Made by a program: the position numbers and the translations under genes
Part shown: piece after piece, positions 20,403-29,552 of the stretch
How positions within the stretch are numbered: the first letter of the stretch is position 1
Layout of the letters: every line of letters starts with the position of its first letter
The notes under the pieces: model-generated
Told to the model about the DNA's origin: nothing
Databases searched by the model: none
The model's input: only the letters and a program-made list of their open reading frames with translations
Source of the DNA: Rhodococcus qingshengii JCM 15477
Lineage (GTDB): Bacteria > Actinomycetota > Actinomycetes > Mycobacteriales > Mycobacteriaceae
Reading direction: 5' to 3'
DNA length: 64,000 nt
NCBI RefSeq assembly: GCF_023221595.1
Contig: NZ_CP096563.1
Coordinates: forward strand, 3,301,001 to 3,365,000

Positions 20403-22538
20403 ATGGCTGAGCAGTCCCAGACCCCCACCCCGCAGACCGACCAGGGCGCGCCGGGCGCGTCGAATCGGGCCTCTCGCTTTGCTTCCGACACGCTGAGCGT
20501 CCTGCGGCGTGTGCCGTTCACCGCGAGCGTCGTGCTCACCATCACCGTCGTCGGGATCGCGACCGGCGCCCTGTGGAATCACGTCCGTACCTATTCGTGG
20601 TTCAACGACATCGCCTACGGAGTTCCTGCCTTGCAGGAAGGCAAGTGGTGGACTCTCGTCACGGGGTGGTTCTTCGGATTGACGCCGGGTCAGTATGTTT
20701 CGATCATCGTCGTTTTTGCCTTCGCGGTCGGCTGGTGCGAATGGCGCCTGGGAACCAAGAACGCGGCCATCGTCACGATCAGCGGTCAGTTGGCGGGCGA
20801 ACTCGGTGCATCGCTCCTCCTCTGGGCGGGCAGCCACACCGACTGGGATTGGGCTCGCAACCTCGCCACCCACCGCGACGTCGGCGTGACCACCGCAATC
20901 ATCGCCGCACTCGCCGCGACCACGGCAACACTCCGCTCGCCCTGGCGAATGCGAGTGCGCGCCATTCTGTGCGCGTACATTGCGATCGCGTTCCTCTTCG
21001 AAGGCCGCCTCGCCGACGTGCAGCACCTCATCGCGGTCGCGATATTCCTGCCGGTGGGCGAGAAGTTCTTCGGCGACGGAGAGCGCGGGTTCATCCCCCG
21101 AACGCGACGCGAGATCCGCCTGCTCGGATTCATCGGCCTGCTCCTGATCGGCGTGGTCGAGATCGCCGTCTGGCTGTTCCCCGGAAGCGGACCGTTCGGG
21201 CCGACGGAAGCCGAAACCGGTTCGGGCTGGACGGCATTGATCGACGTGGTCATCGTTGCCCTGATCGCGGACCAGTTGCGACGAGGTCGCCGCTGGGCCT
21301 GGTGGGTTGCCGTGGTGTTCGGTTCACTGACGGTTTTGGCCACCGCCCTCGTCCTCGTCTCGGTCATCTTCTTCGACTACGAGAGCGCCGGCGCCGTCAC
21401 GGTCGGTACCGCGCTGCTCTGGCTTCTCGAACTCATCTTGTTGATCAAGGGCCGCCACGCTTTTCACGTACCGATGCGGCGCAAGATTCGAGGCGGGCCG
21501 TTGTCCGGGAACGATCCGCGCGCCGCCGCTCGGGAACTACTCAAACGACACGGCGGCGGAACCATGTCGTGGATGACGACGTGGGACGGCAACAGTTACT
21601 ACTTCGGCGAGTCGGGTGAGAGCGTCGTTGCATTCCAACGGCATGTCGGTGTCGTCGTGGTCCTGGCCGATCCGATAGCGAGCCCCGACCGACTTGCCGC
21701 AGCGGTCGACGAATTCACGACGATGTCCGAAGCCAACGGCCTCACTCCCTGCTTGTTCTCCGTGGGGAAGGAGACAGCCGACGCCGCCACCCGGCGTGGC
21801 TGGCGCACCGTTCAGGTCGCCGAAGACACGATCGTCGACCTACCAGAACTGCAGTTCACCGGTAAATCCTGGCAGGACATCCGCTCGGCGCTCAACAAGG
21901 CCAAGAAGGACGACATCACCTTCCGGATGACAACATTGGCCGACGAGCCGTTCTCCGTATTGGCTCAGGTGCGCGCCATCTCCGAGGAATGGGTGGGCGA
22001 CAAGGGGCTACCCGAGATGGGGTTCACCCTCGGAAGCGTCGAGGAGGCGCTCGACCGCGACGTCCGGGTCGGCTTGGCCGTCGACCCGACCGGAAGCATT
22101 CACGGCGTCACCTCGTGGTTGCCGGTGTACGGCGAAGGCGGCGTGGTTCAGGGTTGGACACTCGACGTCATGCGTCGACGTCCCGACGGGTTCCGTCCGG
22201 TGGTCGAGTTCCTCATCGCATCGTCGGCCCTCGAGTTCAAAGAACAAGGTGCCCAATTCGTCTCACTGTCCGGAGCACCGCTCGCCCGCAGCGACGACGG
22301 CGCCGACGCCGCATCGATGGACCGCCTGCTGGACATGCTCGGAGCCGCGATGGAACCGCTCTACGGCTTCCGGTCTCTTCACGCGTTCAAGAAGAAGTTC
22401 AAGCCGAGGTACGAACCCGTTTTCCTGTGTTTCCGCGACGAGGCCGACCTGCCTCGGATCGGAATCGCACTGACGCGTGCCTACCTGCCCGACGCAACGG
22501 CTCCTCAGCTGATCAAGCTCGCCACCAGCAAGAGTTGA
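20403..22538 (+). CDS. MprF-like protein: rhomboid-like membrane domain plus DUF2156 aminoacyl-phosphatidylglycerol synthase domain
   Basis: 711 aa from ATG 20403 (AGAAGAG upstream); a GTG at 20376 would add 9 residues. The N-terminal half has at least six transmembrane helices; TYSWFNDIAYGVPALQEGKW and GQLAGELGASLLLW resemble rhomboid-like membrane domains, but the Ser/His protease pair is not evident. The C-terminal half (about 350-690) is the DUF2156 domain, with WQDIRSALNKAKKDDI, GFTLGSVEEALDR and FVSLSGAPLAR. MprF proteins add lysine or alanine to phosphatidylglycerol and lower surface charge. Which amino acid is used here is unknown, and the flippase part appears replaced by the rhomboid-like region. 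Confidence 0.82.
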   Translation: MAEQSQTPTPQTDQGAPGASNRASRFASDTLSVLRRVPFTASVVLTITVVGIATGALWNHVRTYSWFNDIAYGVPALQEGKWWTLVTGWFFGLTPGQYVSIIVVFAFAVGWCEWRLGTKNAAIVTISGQLAGELGASLLLWAGSHTDWDWARNLATHRDVGVTTAIIAALAATTATLRSPWRMRVRAILCAYIAIAFLFEGRLADVQHLIAVAIFLPVGEKFFGDGERGFIPRTRREIRLLGFIGLLLIGVVEIAVWLFPGSGPFGPTEAETGSGWTALIDVVIVALIADQLRRGRRWAWWVAVVFGSLTVLATALVLVSVIFFDYESAGAVTVGTALLWLLELILLIKGRHAFHVPMRRKIRGGPLSGNDPRAAARELLKRHGGGTMSWMTTWDGNSYYFGESGESVVAFQRHVGVVVVLADPIASPDRLAAAVDEFTTMSEANGLTPCLFSVGKETADAATRRGWRTVQVAEDTIVDLPELQFTGKSWQDIRSALNKAKKDDITFRMTTLADEPFSVLAQVRAISEEWVGDKGLPEMGFTLGSVEEALDRDVRVGLAVDPTGSIHGVTSWLPVYGEGGVVQGWTLDVMRRRPDGFRPVVEFLIASSALEFKEQGAQFVSLSGAPLARSDDGADAASMDRLLDMLGAAMEPLYGFRSLHAFKKKFKPRYEPVFLCFRDEADLPRIGIALTRAYLPDATAPQLIKLATSKS

Positions 22539-22542
22539 CGCC

Positions 22543-24810
22543 GTGCGGTCCTGGTTCGAGCACACGGTCGTCGACACCGGCAGGCTCCCGCTGTTCTTCC
22601 TCCTACTCGCCTTTGTCCTGACGTTCCTGTTCATCCGCTTCAGCGTCCGGATGATCCGGGCCGAGGTCTCGTGGTGGCCAGGCAATGTCACGCCCGGTGG
22701 AATGCACATCCACCACATGGTTTTCGGTTTGATGATGATGCTCGTGTCCGGCTTCGCCTTCATCGCTCTGGCCGACTATCACACCCCGATCGCCAATTGT
22801 GTTCTCGCGTCGGTGTTCGGTATCGGCAGCGCGTTGGTCCTCGACGAGTACGCGCTCGTGTTGCATCTGCGCGATGTCTACTGGGCCGAGGAGGGTCGCT
22901 CGTCCATCGACGCGGTGTTCGTTGCCATCGCGATCTCGTTCCTTTTCCTTCTCGGGGTCCACCCGATCGGGTTCGCGGGAGAGTTCGACCCGTACGAGCA
23001 GGACCGTAGCCTGGCGACGTTGATCGGCGTTGTCGTCGCGATCGTCATCCAACTCGGACTCGCCGTGATCACGTTGATGAAGGGCAAACTCTGGACCGGC
23101 TTGATCGGGCTGTTCTTCACCCCACTTCTGTTGATCGGAGCAATTCGGTTGAGTCGCCCGGGTGCCCCGTGGGCGCGCTCGCGTTACCGCGACAAGCCGG
23201 CGAAGATGAGCCGGGCAGTGGCCCGTGAACAGCGTTATCGCGAGCCGATGATCCACGCGAAGATCTACGTTCAGGAAACGGTGTCGGGAAGTTTCGGTTC
23301 CACTCCCCCGCCCCCACCACCGCTCCCCGTCGTCGACACCACAACCCCCACGTCGAAGGTCGGATTGTCGCGGCGGCTCTCGGACAGAATTCGCTGGCGT
23401 CGAACTCGCCGACGACTACGAACAGTCCCCGTCTGGCGTCTCCCCGTGATCCTCGTCGTCCTGTCCGTCGTCACCGCGAACATCCTCGTCGGGATCGACG
23501 GAGACCTGGTCAGCGACGGCGACGTCGGTACCATTTCCGAGGGCGTCGACGCCGGGGCCACCGCGACGCTGCTCAGCGTCATCGCCGGCGGGATGATCAC
23601 TCTCACCGGTCTGGTGTTCACCGCCATCACCCTCGCAATGCAGTTCGGCGCCTCGCAGATTTCGGTGCGGGTGGTCCCGATGCTTGCGCAACAGCGAGTG
23701 ATGCGGTGGTCGATCGGCATGTTTCTGGCCACGTTCGTCTTCTCCTTGATCATTGCGCTCGATCTGGCGCTCGATTCGGAGAATTCCTCACCGACCATCT
23801 CCACGGCGATCGCACTGCTTCTGGCATTGGCCAGTGCGATCCTGTTCATCGCGTTGGTGGCGAAGGTCGGGTCGATTCTCAATTCCAGTCGGTTGCTGCG
23901 TTGGATAGCGGCCCAGGGCCGGAGCGCGACGATTCGTGCCTATCCGCTGTACGAGGACTTACCCTCGGGCGCACCGAAACCCAGTCAGCCGCTCCCCCTA
24001 CCCCAATCGCGCGAGTCCGAGAACTCCGAGAGCGCCGACGCACTGGTGATTCGCCTGCGCCACCTCTCACCCGACGGCCGGATTCTGCTGGCGATCGATC
24101 TCGCACGACTGCAGCGGTTGGCCGGCCGCTGGGACGTCTCGGTCGAAGTCGTCCCCAGCATCGGCGAGTTCGTCGCCCAGAACGCGCCCCTCTTCGAGGT
24201 ACGCGGACCCTCGCTGAAGGTACGCCCGGACACCTTGATGTCGTGCTTGATCTTCGGTGACACGCACAGCCCGGTCGTCAGCCCCGGTGCAGCGCTGCAG
24301 TCGATCGTGGACATCGCGCTCAAGGCACTGTCACCCGCCATCAACGACCCCGGCCGAGCCGTCCAGGCACTCGACCACATCGAAGATCTTCTGGTACTTC
24401 TCGCCCCGCGGGTCCGCTTCGACACATCAACCTCGGATCTCACGCTGATCAGGGGGCAGCAACGCACCTGGACCGATTACGTGTCCGTCGCCACCGACGA
24501 GATCCGGCACTTCAGTACCAATTCCGCGCAGGTCCAGCGCCGTCTACGCGCGGTATTCGCGACCTTGCTCGAAGCCTGCCCGCCGGACCAGCACCCTCCG
24601 CTACTCGAGCGCGTCGACGCACTCGATGCGCAATTGACCCGAGAATGGACCGGCGCACTCGACCTTCGGCTCGCGAGTGTGGCGGATCCGCAGGGATTGG
24701 GCTCCGAAGCCGGGGCGACCGGAAGAATTCACCCGCTGATCATCGGGTCTTCGGAACTTCCGGACGATCGTTCATCCGGGCAGACCGAGTCGCGTTCCCA
24801 GCCAACCTAA
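22543..24810 (+). CDS. Two-module integral membrane protein; C-terminal half DUF2254-like
   Basis: 755 aa from the GTG at 22543, 4 nt after the previous stop, so almost certainly co-translated with the MprF-like gene. Residues 1-210 form one membrane module (RLPLFFLLLAFVLTFLFIRF; GMHIHHMVFGLMMMLVSGF). A proline-rich linker (PPPPPPLP, about 251-258) and a basic patch follow. The second module (about 290 onward) has four helices and a soluble tail, with MQFGASQISVRVVP and FGDTHSPVVSPGAALQSIVD typical of DUF2254. The fusion of both modules is unusual. Function unknown. The last 39 bp overlap the esterase gene on the other strand. Confidence 0.82.
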   Translation: MRSWFEHTVVDTGRLPLFFLLLAFVLTFLFIRFSVRMIRAEVSWWPGNVTPGGMHIHHMVFGLMMMLVSGFAFIALADYHTPIANCVLASVFGIGSALVLDEYALVLHLRDVYWAEEGRSSIDAVFVAIAISFLFLLGVHPIGFAGEFDPYEQDRSLATLIGVVVAIVIQLGLAVITLMKGKLWTGLIGLFFTPLLLIGAIRLSRPGAPWARSRYRDKPAKMSRAVAREQRYREPMIHAKIYVQETVSGSFGSTPPPPPPLPVVDTTTPTSKVGLSRRLSDRIRWRRTRRRLRTVPVWRLPVILVVLSVVTANILVGIDGDLVSDGDVGTISEGVDAGATATLLSVIAGGMITLTGLVFTAITLAMQFGASQISVRVVPMLAQQRVMRWSIGMFLATFVFSLIIALDLALDSENSSPTISTAIALLLALASAILFIALVAKVGSILNSSRLLRWIAAQGRSATIRAYPLYEDLPSGAPKPSQPLPLPQSRESENSESADALVIRLRHLSPDGRILLAIDLARLQRLAGRWDVSVEVVPSIGEFVAQNAPLFEVRGPSLKVRPDTLMSCLIFGDTHSPVVSPGAALQSIVDIALKALSPAINDPGRAVQALDHIEDLLVLLAPRVRFDTSTSDLTLIRGQQRTWTDYVSVATDEIRHFSTNSAQVQRRLRAVFATLLEACPPDQHPPLLERVDALDAQLTREWTGALDLRLASVADPQGLGSEAGATGRIHPLIIGSSELPDDRSSGQTESRSQPT

Positions 24811-26061
24811 TTGACTCGCCAATCCAGCCGACCACACCTGGAAGCTGTGCCCTCCGTCGACCTCGGCGTACTGGACGTCCATCCCTGCGGCCTTTGCGGC
24901 TTCGTAGAGCGTTTGAAGACCTGGGCGGTAGTCGTTGTCCTGTTTGCCGACCACGAACACCCCGGCGCTGTCGGGGAACTTCTTCTCCCGGAGCAGATCC
25001 TGCGGATTCACTGCCACGAACGCGGCGTCATTGCCGCCGAACGCTGCATCGACCGTCTGCTTGCGATCGCCGAGTGTGGGTTCGATCTGACCGGACAGAT
25101 CCAGGAACGTCGGATACACCGCGGGGAAGTTCGTTGCCATCTGGAACGCGCAGGTACCGCCGTAGGAAAGTCCCCCGATCGCCCACTTCCTCGGGTCGGG
25201 ATCCACCTGGAGGTTCCCGCGCACCCAGTCGGGAACATCGCGCGAAAGGTACGTTGCGACGTTCCCGAGTTGAGAATCGACGCAGAGCGGATTCGCCAGT
25301 TCCGACCCGGTCCCGTCAGCAACGACGACAACGGGAGCCAAGCCCGAATGCGCAGCGGCGTAGGTGTCCATGGTCTGGACGAGACGTCCGCCCTGTAGCC
25401 AGTCCTCGGGCGCGCCTGGTTGGCCGGCAAGCAGGACCAACACGGGCAACTCCGGTCGCGGGTTGGTGAAATACGCGGGCGGTAGGTAGATCTCGGCGTC
25501 GCGGGCGCTGAATCCGGAGACCGTCCCCGCAATCGTGACCGTGCTGACCTTGCCCGCCGACGGCATGTCCGCGGGAGCCTTCCATTGCGAAACCGGTACC
25601 GCCCCGTCCTTGCCGTCGTCCAGGTCTGCGAGTGAAACCTTCTCCGCGTCCGAGAGTCCCAGCGCTGTTCCCAACGTCGGATACGACTGGAACTGCAGAT
25701 TCACGTGAGCCGCGCTCGACACGACCACCAGGAGCACGGAGACCACGGTGAGCACGCGACCGTCGATCCGCGTCGCCGCAAATACCCGCGAAACACCCAG
25801 CAGCACGCCGAGAATGCCCAACCCGATCCACACGTAGACCGGACGGGCAATCGGATCGGGGAACGGGCGCCACACCTTCTCGATCAGCCAGTACAGCACG
25901 AGAGTGATCGCGATTGCCGCGACGATGCAGACCGGAATCGAAATCAGGACGTGACGCCTCGATCTCGAGAAGATCAGCCACAGAAGTGCCAGAATTCCGA
26001 GCACCGTCACCACGGGCGGAACCGGGCCCGTGACCAGCGACAGATCCGTGATCGTGTGCAC
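24772..26061 (-). CDS. Membrane-anchored alpha/beta-hydrolase, Ag85/esterase-D-like
   Basis: 429 aa from a GTG at 26061. Three or four transmembrane helices fill residues 10-125, then an extracytoplasmic hydrolase domain. The nucleophile elbow GLSYGG puts Ser299 as the catalytic serine; DGGHSFQVW near 410 provides the His. LPVLVLLAGQPGAPEDWLQG resembles mycolyltransferase/esterase D proteins. In mycolate-bearing actinomycetes such proteins often act on trehalose mycolates or cell-wall lipids, which is inference here. The 3' end overlaps the convergent gene by 39 bp. Confidence 0.85.
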   Translation of the reverse strand: MHTITDLSLVTGPVPPVVTVLGILALLWLIFSRSRRHVLISIPVCIVAAIAITLVLYWLIEKVWRPFPDPIARPVYVWIGLGILGVLLGVSRVFAATRIDGRVLTVVSVLLVVVSSAAHVNLQFQSYPTLGTALGLSDAEKVSLADLDDGKDGAVPVSQWKAPADMPSAGKVSTVTIAGTVSGFSARDAEIYLPPAYFTNPRPELPVLVLLAGQPGAPEDWLQGGRLVQTMDTYAAAHSGLAPVVVVADGTGSELANPLCVDSQLGNVATYLSRDVPDWVRGNLQVDPDPRKWAIGGLSYGGTCAFQMATNFPAVYPTFLDLSGQIEPTLGDRKQTVDAAFGGNDAAFVAVNPQDLLREKKFPDSAGVFVVGKQDNDYRPGLQTLYEAAKAAGMDVQYAEVDGGHSFQVWSAGLASQLGWLGTRLGLPG

Positions 26062-26126
26062 GTCGTCTCCCGTCGCAGCCCTGTTTAGACAATATCCAAG
26101 AACAGGACATTTCGGAGCTGATGGCG

Positions 26127-28610
26127 TCAGATCACCGCGTTCGACGCCTGGGCACGTAGGTCTCGGGCCAGGTGATCCCGACGCTCGAGAACAAGCCTCC
26201 GCAGCGACGCGGGCGCCTCCGCATTGGCCTGGATCCAGGAATCGACAGCAGAGGTGTCTTCAGCTGCCGGGAAGAGTCCGTTCACCAACCGTCGGGCGAT
26301 CTCGATGCTGCGTTCGGACCACCACTTCCCCAGGGACGAGAAGTACTCTGCCGCATATCCCTCGATCAACGACGGGTCCGTGCCCGAACGGAATCCGGCG
26401 ATCGTCGCATCCAGGCGGTCGTTCGAGAGTGAGCCGTCAGTGGTCGCCGACGCCCAGGCAGCCGCCTTGGTCTCGGCATCGGGAATCGACGCCGCGGCGC
26501 GGACGTACGCCGTTCGACCCGCTGACGTGCTGTCCTTGCTCAGCTCACCATCGAAGTCGCTCACACTCGCATGGCCGGTCGCCGACAGGGCGATCCACAA
26601 TGCCCACCGCAGATCAGGATCGAGAGCCAGTCCGACCGGCCCCGGGCAGGTGCCGTCGAGTATCGACCGCACCTCGTCGGCGCGAGCATCGTTGACCGCT
26701 GCAGCGGCCGACAGAGCCCGTGCCCATGCCAGCTGTCTTCCGGACTCCGGTTCGGCTTCGAACACCGCCTTCCAGGTCGTTTCCAACCAGCCTGCACTTA
26801 CATTGGGCCGCAAGCTTTTCGGAACGTAGTGAAGAACCGCGTATTGGGCATCGGTCAGGATCGAGCTGAGAATCGCAAGATCTGTCTCCGCGGGAGCGAA
26901 TCGTTCCACCATGTCGAGGTACCGGAACACCGAGAGCTGCGCATCACGCACCGAGTTCCACAGCGACGACCAGATCATCCCGCGCGCAAGCGGATCGCTC
27001 ACGCGGTCCAGGGATGCCTCGACAGTGGACAGAGATTCCGCGTCCAATCGCACCTTGGCGTAGGTGAGGTCTTCGTCGTTGAGCAGTGTAAGTGCTCCGG
27101 GCGGAAGGTCGACCGACGTGCGTGATTCGGTGATGTCGAGTTCGACGCGTTCGGTGCGAACAAGGTCTCCGGACTCGTTGTAGTCGTAGATTCCGACTGC
27201 GAGCCGATGCGGCTTCGGGTCCGTCTGGACCAGGTCTGTTCCGTCGAGCGACAGCGTGGACACTCCGGTGGTCTGCAACCAGATTCGGGCCCATTCGCGC
27301 ACATCACGTCCGGAAGTCTCCGCGAGCACGTCGAGCAGATCAACCAGCGTGGTGTTCCCGAAGGCGTGGGCCTTGAAGTACCGTCGTGCCGCTTCGAAGA
27401 ACGCGTCACGGCCGACGAACGCCACGAGTTGCTTGAGGACACTGGCGCCCTTGGCGTAGGTGATTCCGTCGAAGTTCAGCTTCGCAGCTTCGAGATCGAC
27501 GATGTCGGCGACGATAGGATGCGTGGTCGGCAGCTGATCTTGGAGGTACGCCCACGCCTTCCGCTTGATGGCAAATGCTACCCAGGCATCGGTGAAGCGA
27601 GTGGCTTCGGCGCTGACCAGCGATCCCATGAAATCGGCAAAAGATTCCTTGAGCCACAGGTCGTCCCACCAGACCATGGTCACGAGATCGCCGAACCACA
27701 TGTGCGCCATTTCGTGCAGGATCGTGTTGGCGCGGCGCTGATGCTGCTCGTCGGTTGCGGAGCCGCGGAACACGTATGCCTCGGTGAAGGTCACCAGTCC
27801 CGGGTTCTCCATGGCGCCGAGGTTGTACTCGGGGACAAAGATCTGGTCGTACTTGCCGAACGGATACGGATAGTCGAAGTACTCGGCGTAGAAGTCCAAC
27901 CCCTGACGGGTGATGTCGAAAACGTTGTCTGCATCGAGGTGTGGAGCCAACGACGCCCGGCACAGCGCACCCAACTCGACAGTGAGTTCGCCGCGACTCC
28001 ACGACGACGCCACGCGGTGATACGGCCCGGCCGCGATCGCGGTGATGTAGGTCGAGATCGGCAGCGTCGGGGCGAAAGTGACGCGTTGTGCACCGTCCAC
28101 GGAGAGAGTCTGGGTCGCGGGCTGATTCGACAGGACTTCCCAGCCGTCAGGTGCTGTCACCTCGAATGTGAAGGGCGCCTTGAGGTCCGGCTGCTCGAAG
28201 CAGGCGAAAACACGCCTGGCATCGGCGGGCTCGTATTGCGTGTACAGATACGTCTGATCGTCAGCGTCGTCGACAAATCGGTGCAGCCCTTCACCGGAAC
28301 GGCTGTAGTTGCCGTGAGATGCCACCCGAACGACGTTCGATCCGCCGAGTCCGCGCAGCACGATCCGGGATCCGTCGTACTCCACCGGAATCGACGCACC
28401 GTCGACGTCCACGGAATCGACTGCAGCACCGATGAAATCGAGCCACGTGGACTCCACCGAGGACGTCAGATCAATTGTCGTGACCGTCGAAAAGGTCTTC
28501 ACGGCGGAGTCGACCGCCGATCGCAGATCCAACTCCACCCGGTAACCGGCGACGGAGATGGCTCGAGATCGTTCGGCGACTTCGCTTCGATTCAGGTTCG
28601 CAGTACTCAC
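26127..28610 (-). CDS. pepN: Aminopeptidase N (M1 family)
   Basis: 827 aa from the GTG at 28610, usual size for an actinobacterial lysyl/alanyl aminopeptidase. The exopeptidase motif GAMENPGL and the zinc site HEMAHMWFGD..KESFA (HExxH-x18-E) are intact. The N-terminal beta domain and C-terminal ERAP1-like helical region are present. It removes N-terminal residues from peptides in the cytoplasm. Followed by a 65-bp gap to the esterase gene; no operon partner is obvious. Confidence 0.96.
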   Translation of the reverse strand: MSTANLNRSEVAERSRAISVAGYRVELDLRSAVDSAVKTFSTVTTIDLTSSVESTWLDFIGAAVDSVDVDGASIPVEYDGSRIVLRGLGGSNVVRVASHGNYSRSGEGLHRFVDDADDQTYLYTQYEPADARRVFACFEQPDLKAPFTFEVTAPDGWEVLSNQPATQTLSVDGAQRVTFAPTLPISTYITAIAAGPYHRVASSWSRGELTVELGALCRASLAPHLDADNVFDITRQGLDFYAEYFDYPYPFGKYDQIFVPEYNLGAMENPGLVTFTEAYVFRGSATDEQHQRRANTILHEMAHMWFGDLVTMVWWDDLWLKESFADFMGSLVSAEATRFTDAWVAFAIKRKAWAYLQDQLPTTHPIVADIVDLEAAKLNFDGITYAKGASVLKQLVAFVGRDAFFEAARRYFKAHAFGNTTLVDLLDVLAETSGRDVREWARIWLQTTGVSTLSLDGTDLVQTDPKPHRLAVGIYDYNESGDLVRTERVELDITESRTSVDLPPGALTLLNDEDLTYAKVRLDAESLSTVEASLDRVSDPLARGMIWSSLWNSVRDAQLSVFRYLDMVERFAPAETDLAILSSILTDAQYAVLHYVPKSLRPNVSAGWLETTWKAVFEAEPESGRQLAWARALSAAAAVNDARADEVRSILDGTCPGPVGLALDPDLRWALWIALSATGHASVSDFDGELSKDSTSAGRTAYVRAAASIPDAETKAAAWASATTDGSLSNDRLDATIAGFRSGTDPSLIEGYAAEYFSSLGKWWSERSIEIARRLVNGLFPAAEDTSAVDSWIQANAEAPASLRRLVLERRDHLARDLRAQASNAVI

Positions 28611-28658
28611 GCACTCGATCCTGCCAGGCCGCGCGCGGCGATGTGAGCCGCCGTGCGC

Positions 28659-29459
28659 CTATCCCTTGAACGCGCCCTGCCAGACGGTGTCGAACGGCGT
28701 GTGCGCCGAGACGCGGCCTTCGATGCCCGCCGTGACGAACTTCTTTGCCAGAGCGACGGCTTCTCCCACGTCGGCGCCTTTTGCCAGCTCCGCGGTCACT
28801 GCGGCGGCCAGCGTGCAACCGGCACCCGAGACGCGCTCTTCGCCGACCTTGGGGGCGGAGAGAACAGTCACGTCGGTCCCGTCGAACAACACGTCGACGG
28901 CGTCGCCACCGGCGAGTTCGACACCGCCCTTTGCGAGCACGTACTTGGGTCCGAGATCATGGATACGACGTGCGGCCTCGATGAGGTCGTCGACGCTTTC
29001 GATGCTGTCCATTCCGGCGAGGGTGCGTGCCTCGAACAGGTTGGGTGTGACGACGGTGGCGAGCGGGAGGATCGAATCACGAAGTGCTGTATCAGTATCG
29101 AGAGCCGCGCCGGGCTCCTGGCCCTTGCAGATCAGGACCGGGTCGAGGACGACGTGGCGCCAGGACTGCCGACGCAGGCCCTCTGCCACAACCTCGATGG
29201 TGGCGGGCGTGCCCAACATGCCGATCTTGACGACGTCCAGATCGTGAGCCGCAGTGGCAGCCTCGATCTGATCAGCGATCACGTCAGGAGCGATCGGTAC
29301 GAAGCGATGACCCCAGTTGTTCTTGGGATCGAACGAGACGATACATGTGGTGGTCGCTACGCCGTAGACGTCCAATGCCTGGAACGTCTTCAGGTCGACC
29401 TGCAGGCCGGCACCGCCAGTCGCTTCGGACCCAGCGATGACATAGGCGAGGTCAACCAC
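28659..29459 (-). CDS. pdxK: Pyridoxal kinase / ThiD-like kinase of the two-cysteine (CC-PLK) type
   Basis: 266 aa, ribokinase fold. Opening AYVIAGSEATGGAGLQVDLK and LDPVLICKGQ are typical of ThiD/PdxK. Instead of the usual GAGD, the anion-hole motif is SGAGCTLAAAV. Cys111 (lid) and Cys215 match in position the two cysteines of the CC pyridoxal kinases described in Staphylococcus aureus (about C110/C214). It probably phosphorylates pyridoxal, and may be annotated elsewhere as a hydroxymethylpyrimidine kinase. It stands alone with its own 93-bp upstream region. Confidence 0.86.
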   Translation of the reverse strand: MVDLAYVIAGSEATGGAGLQVDLKTFQALDVYGVATTTCIVSFDPKNNWGHRFVPIAPDVIADQIEAATAAHDLDVVKIGMLGTPATIEVVAEGLRRQSWRHVVLDPVLICKGQEPGAALDTDTALRDSILPLATVVTPNLFEARTLAGMDSIESVDDLIEAARRIHDLGPKYVLAKGGVELAGGDAVDVLFDGTDVTVLSAPKVGEERVSGAGCTLAAAVTAELAKGADVGEAVALAKKFVTAGIEGRVSAHTPFDTVWQGAFKG

Positions 29460-29552
29460 AGCACAATCTCCTTCTTCGGACTTTCGAAACGTGCGTGGAT
29501 GGCCACGAACGCGGGACCCAGTTTATCAACCGTTCCGACGTCTGGTTTTCGG

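Noticed and set aside
19536..21026. 496-codon minus-strand frame across the NUDIX and MprF-like genes
   Set aside because: Crosses two genes on both strands and the intergenic gap without any plausible start; shadow.
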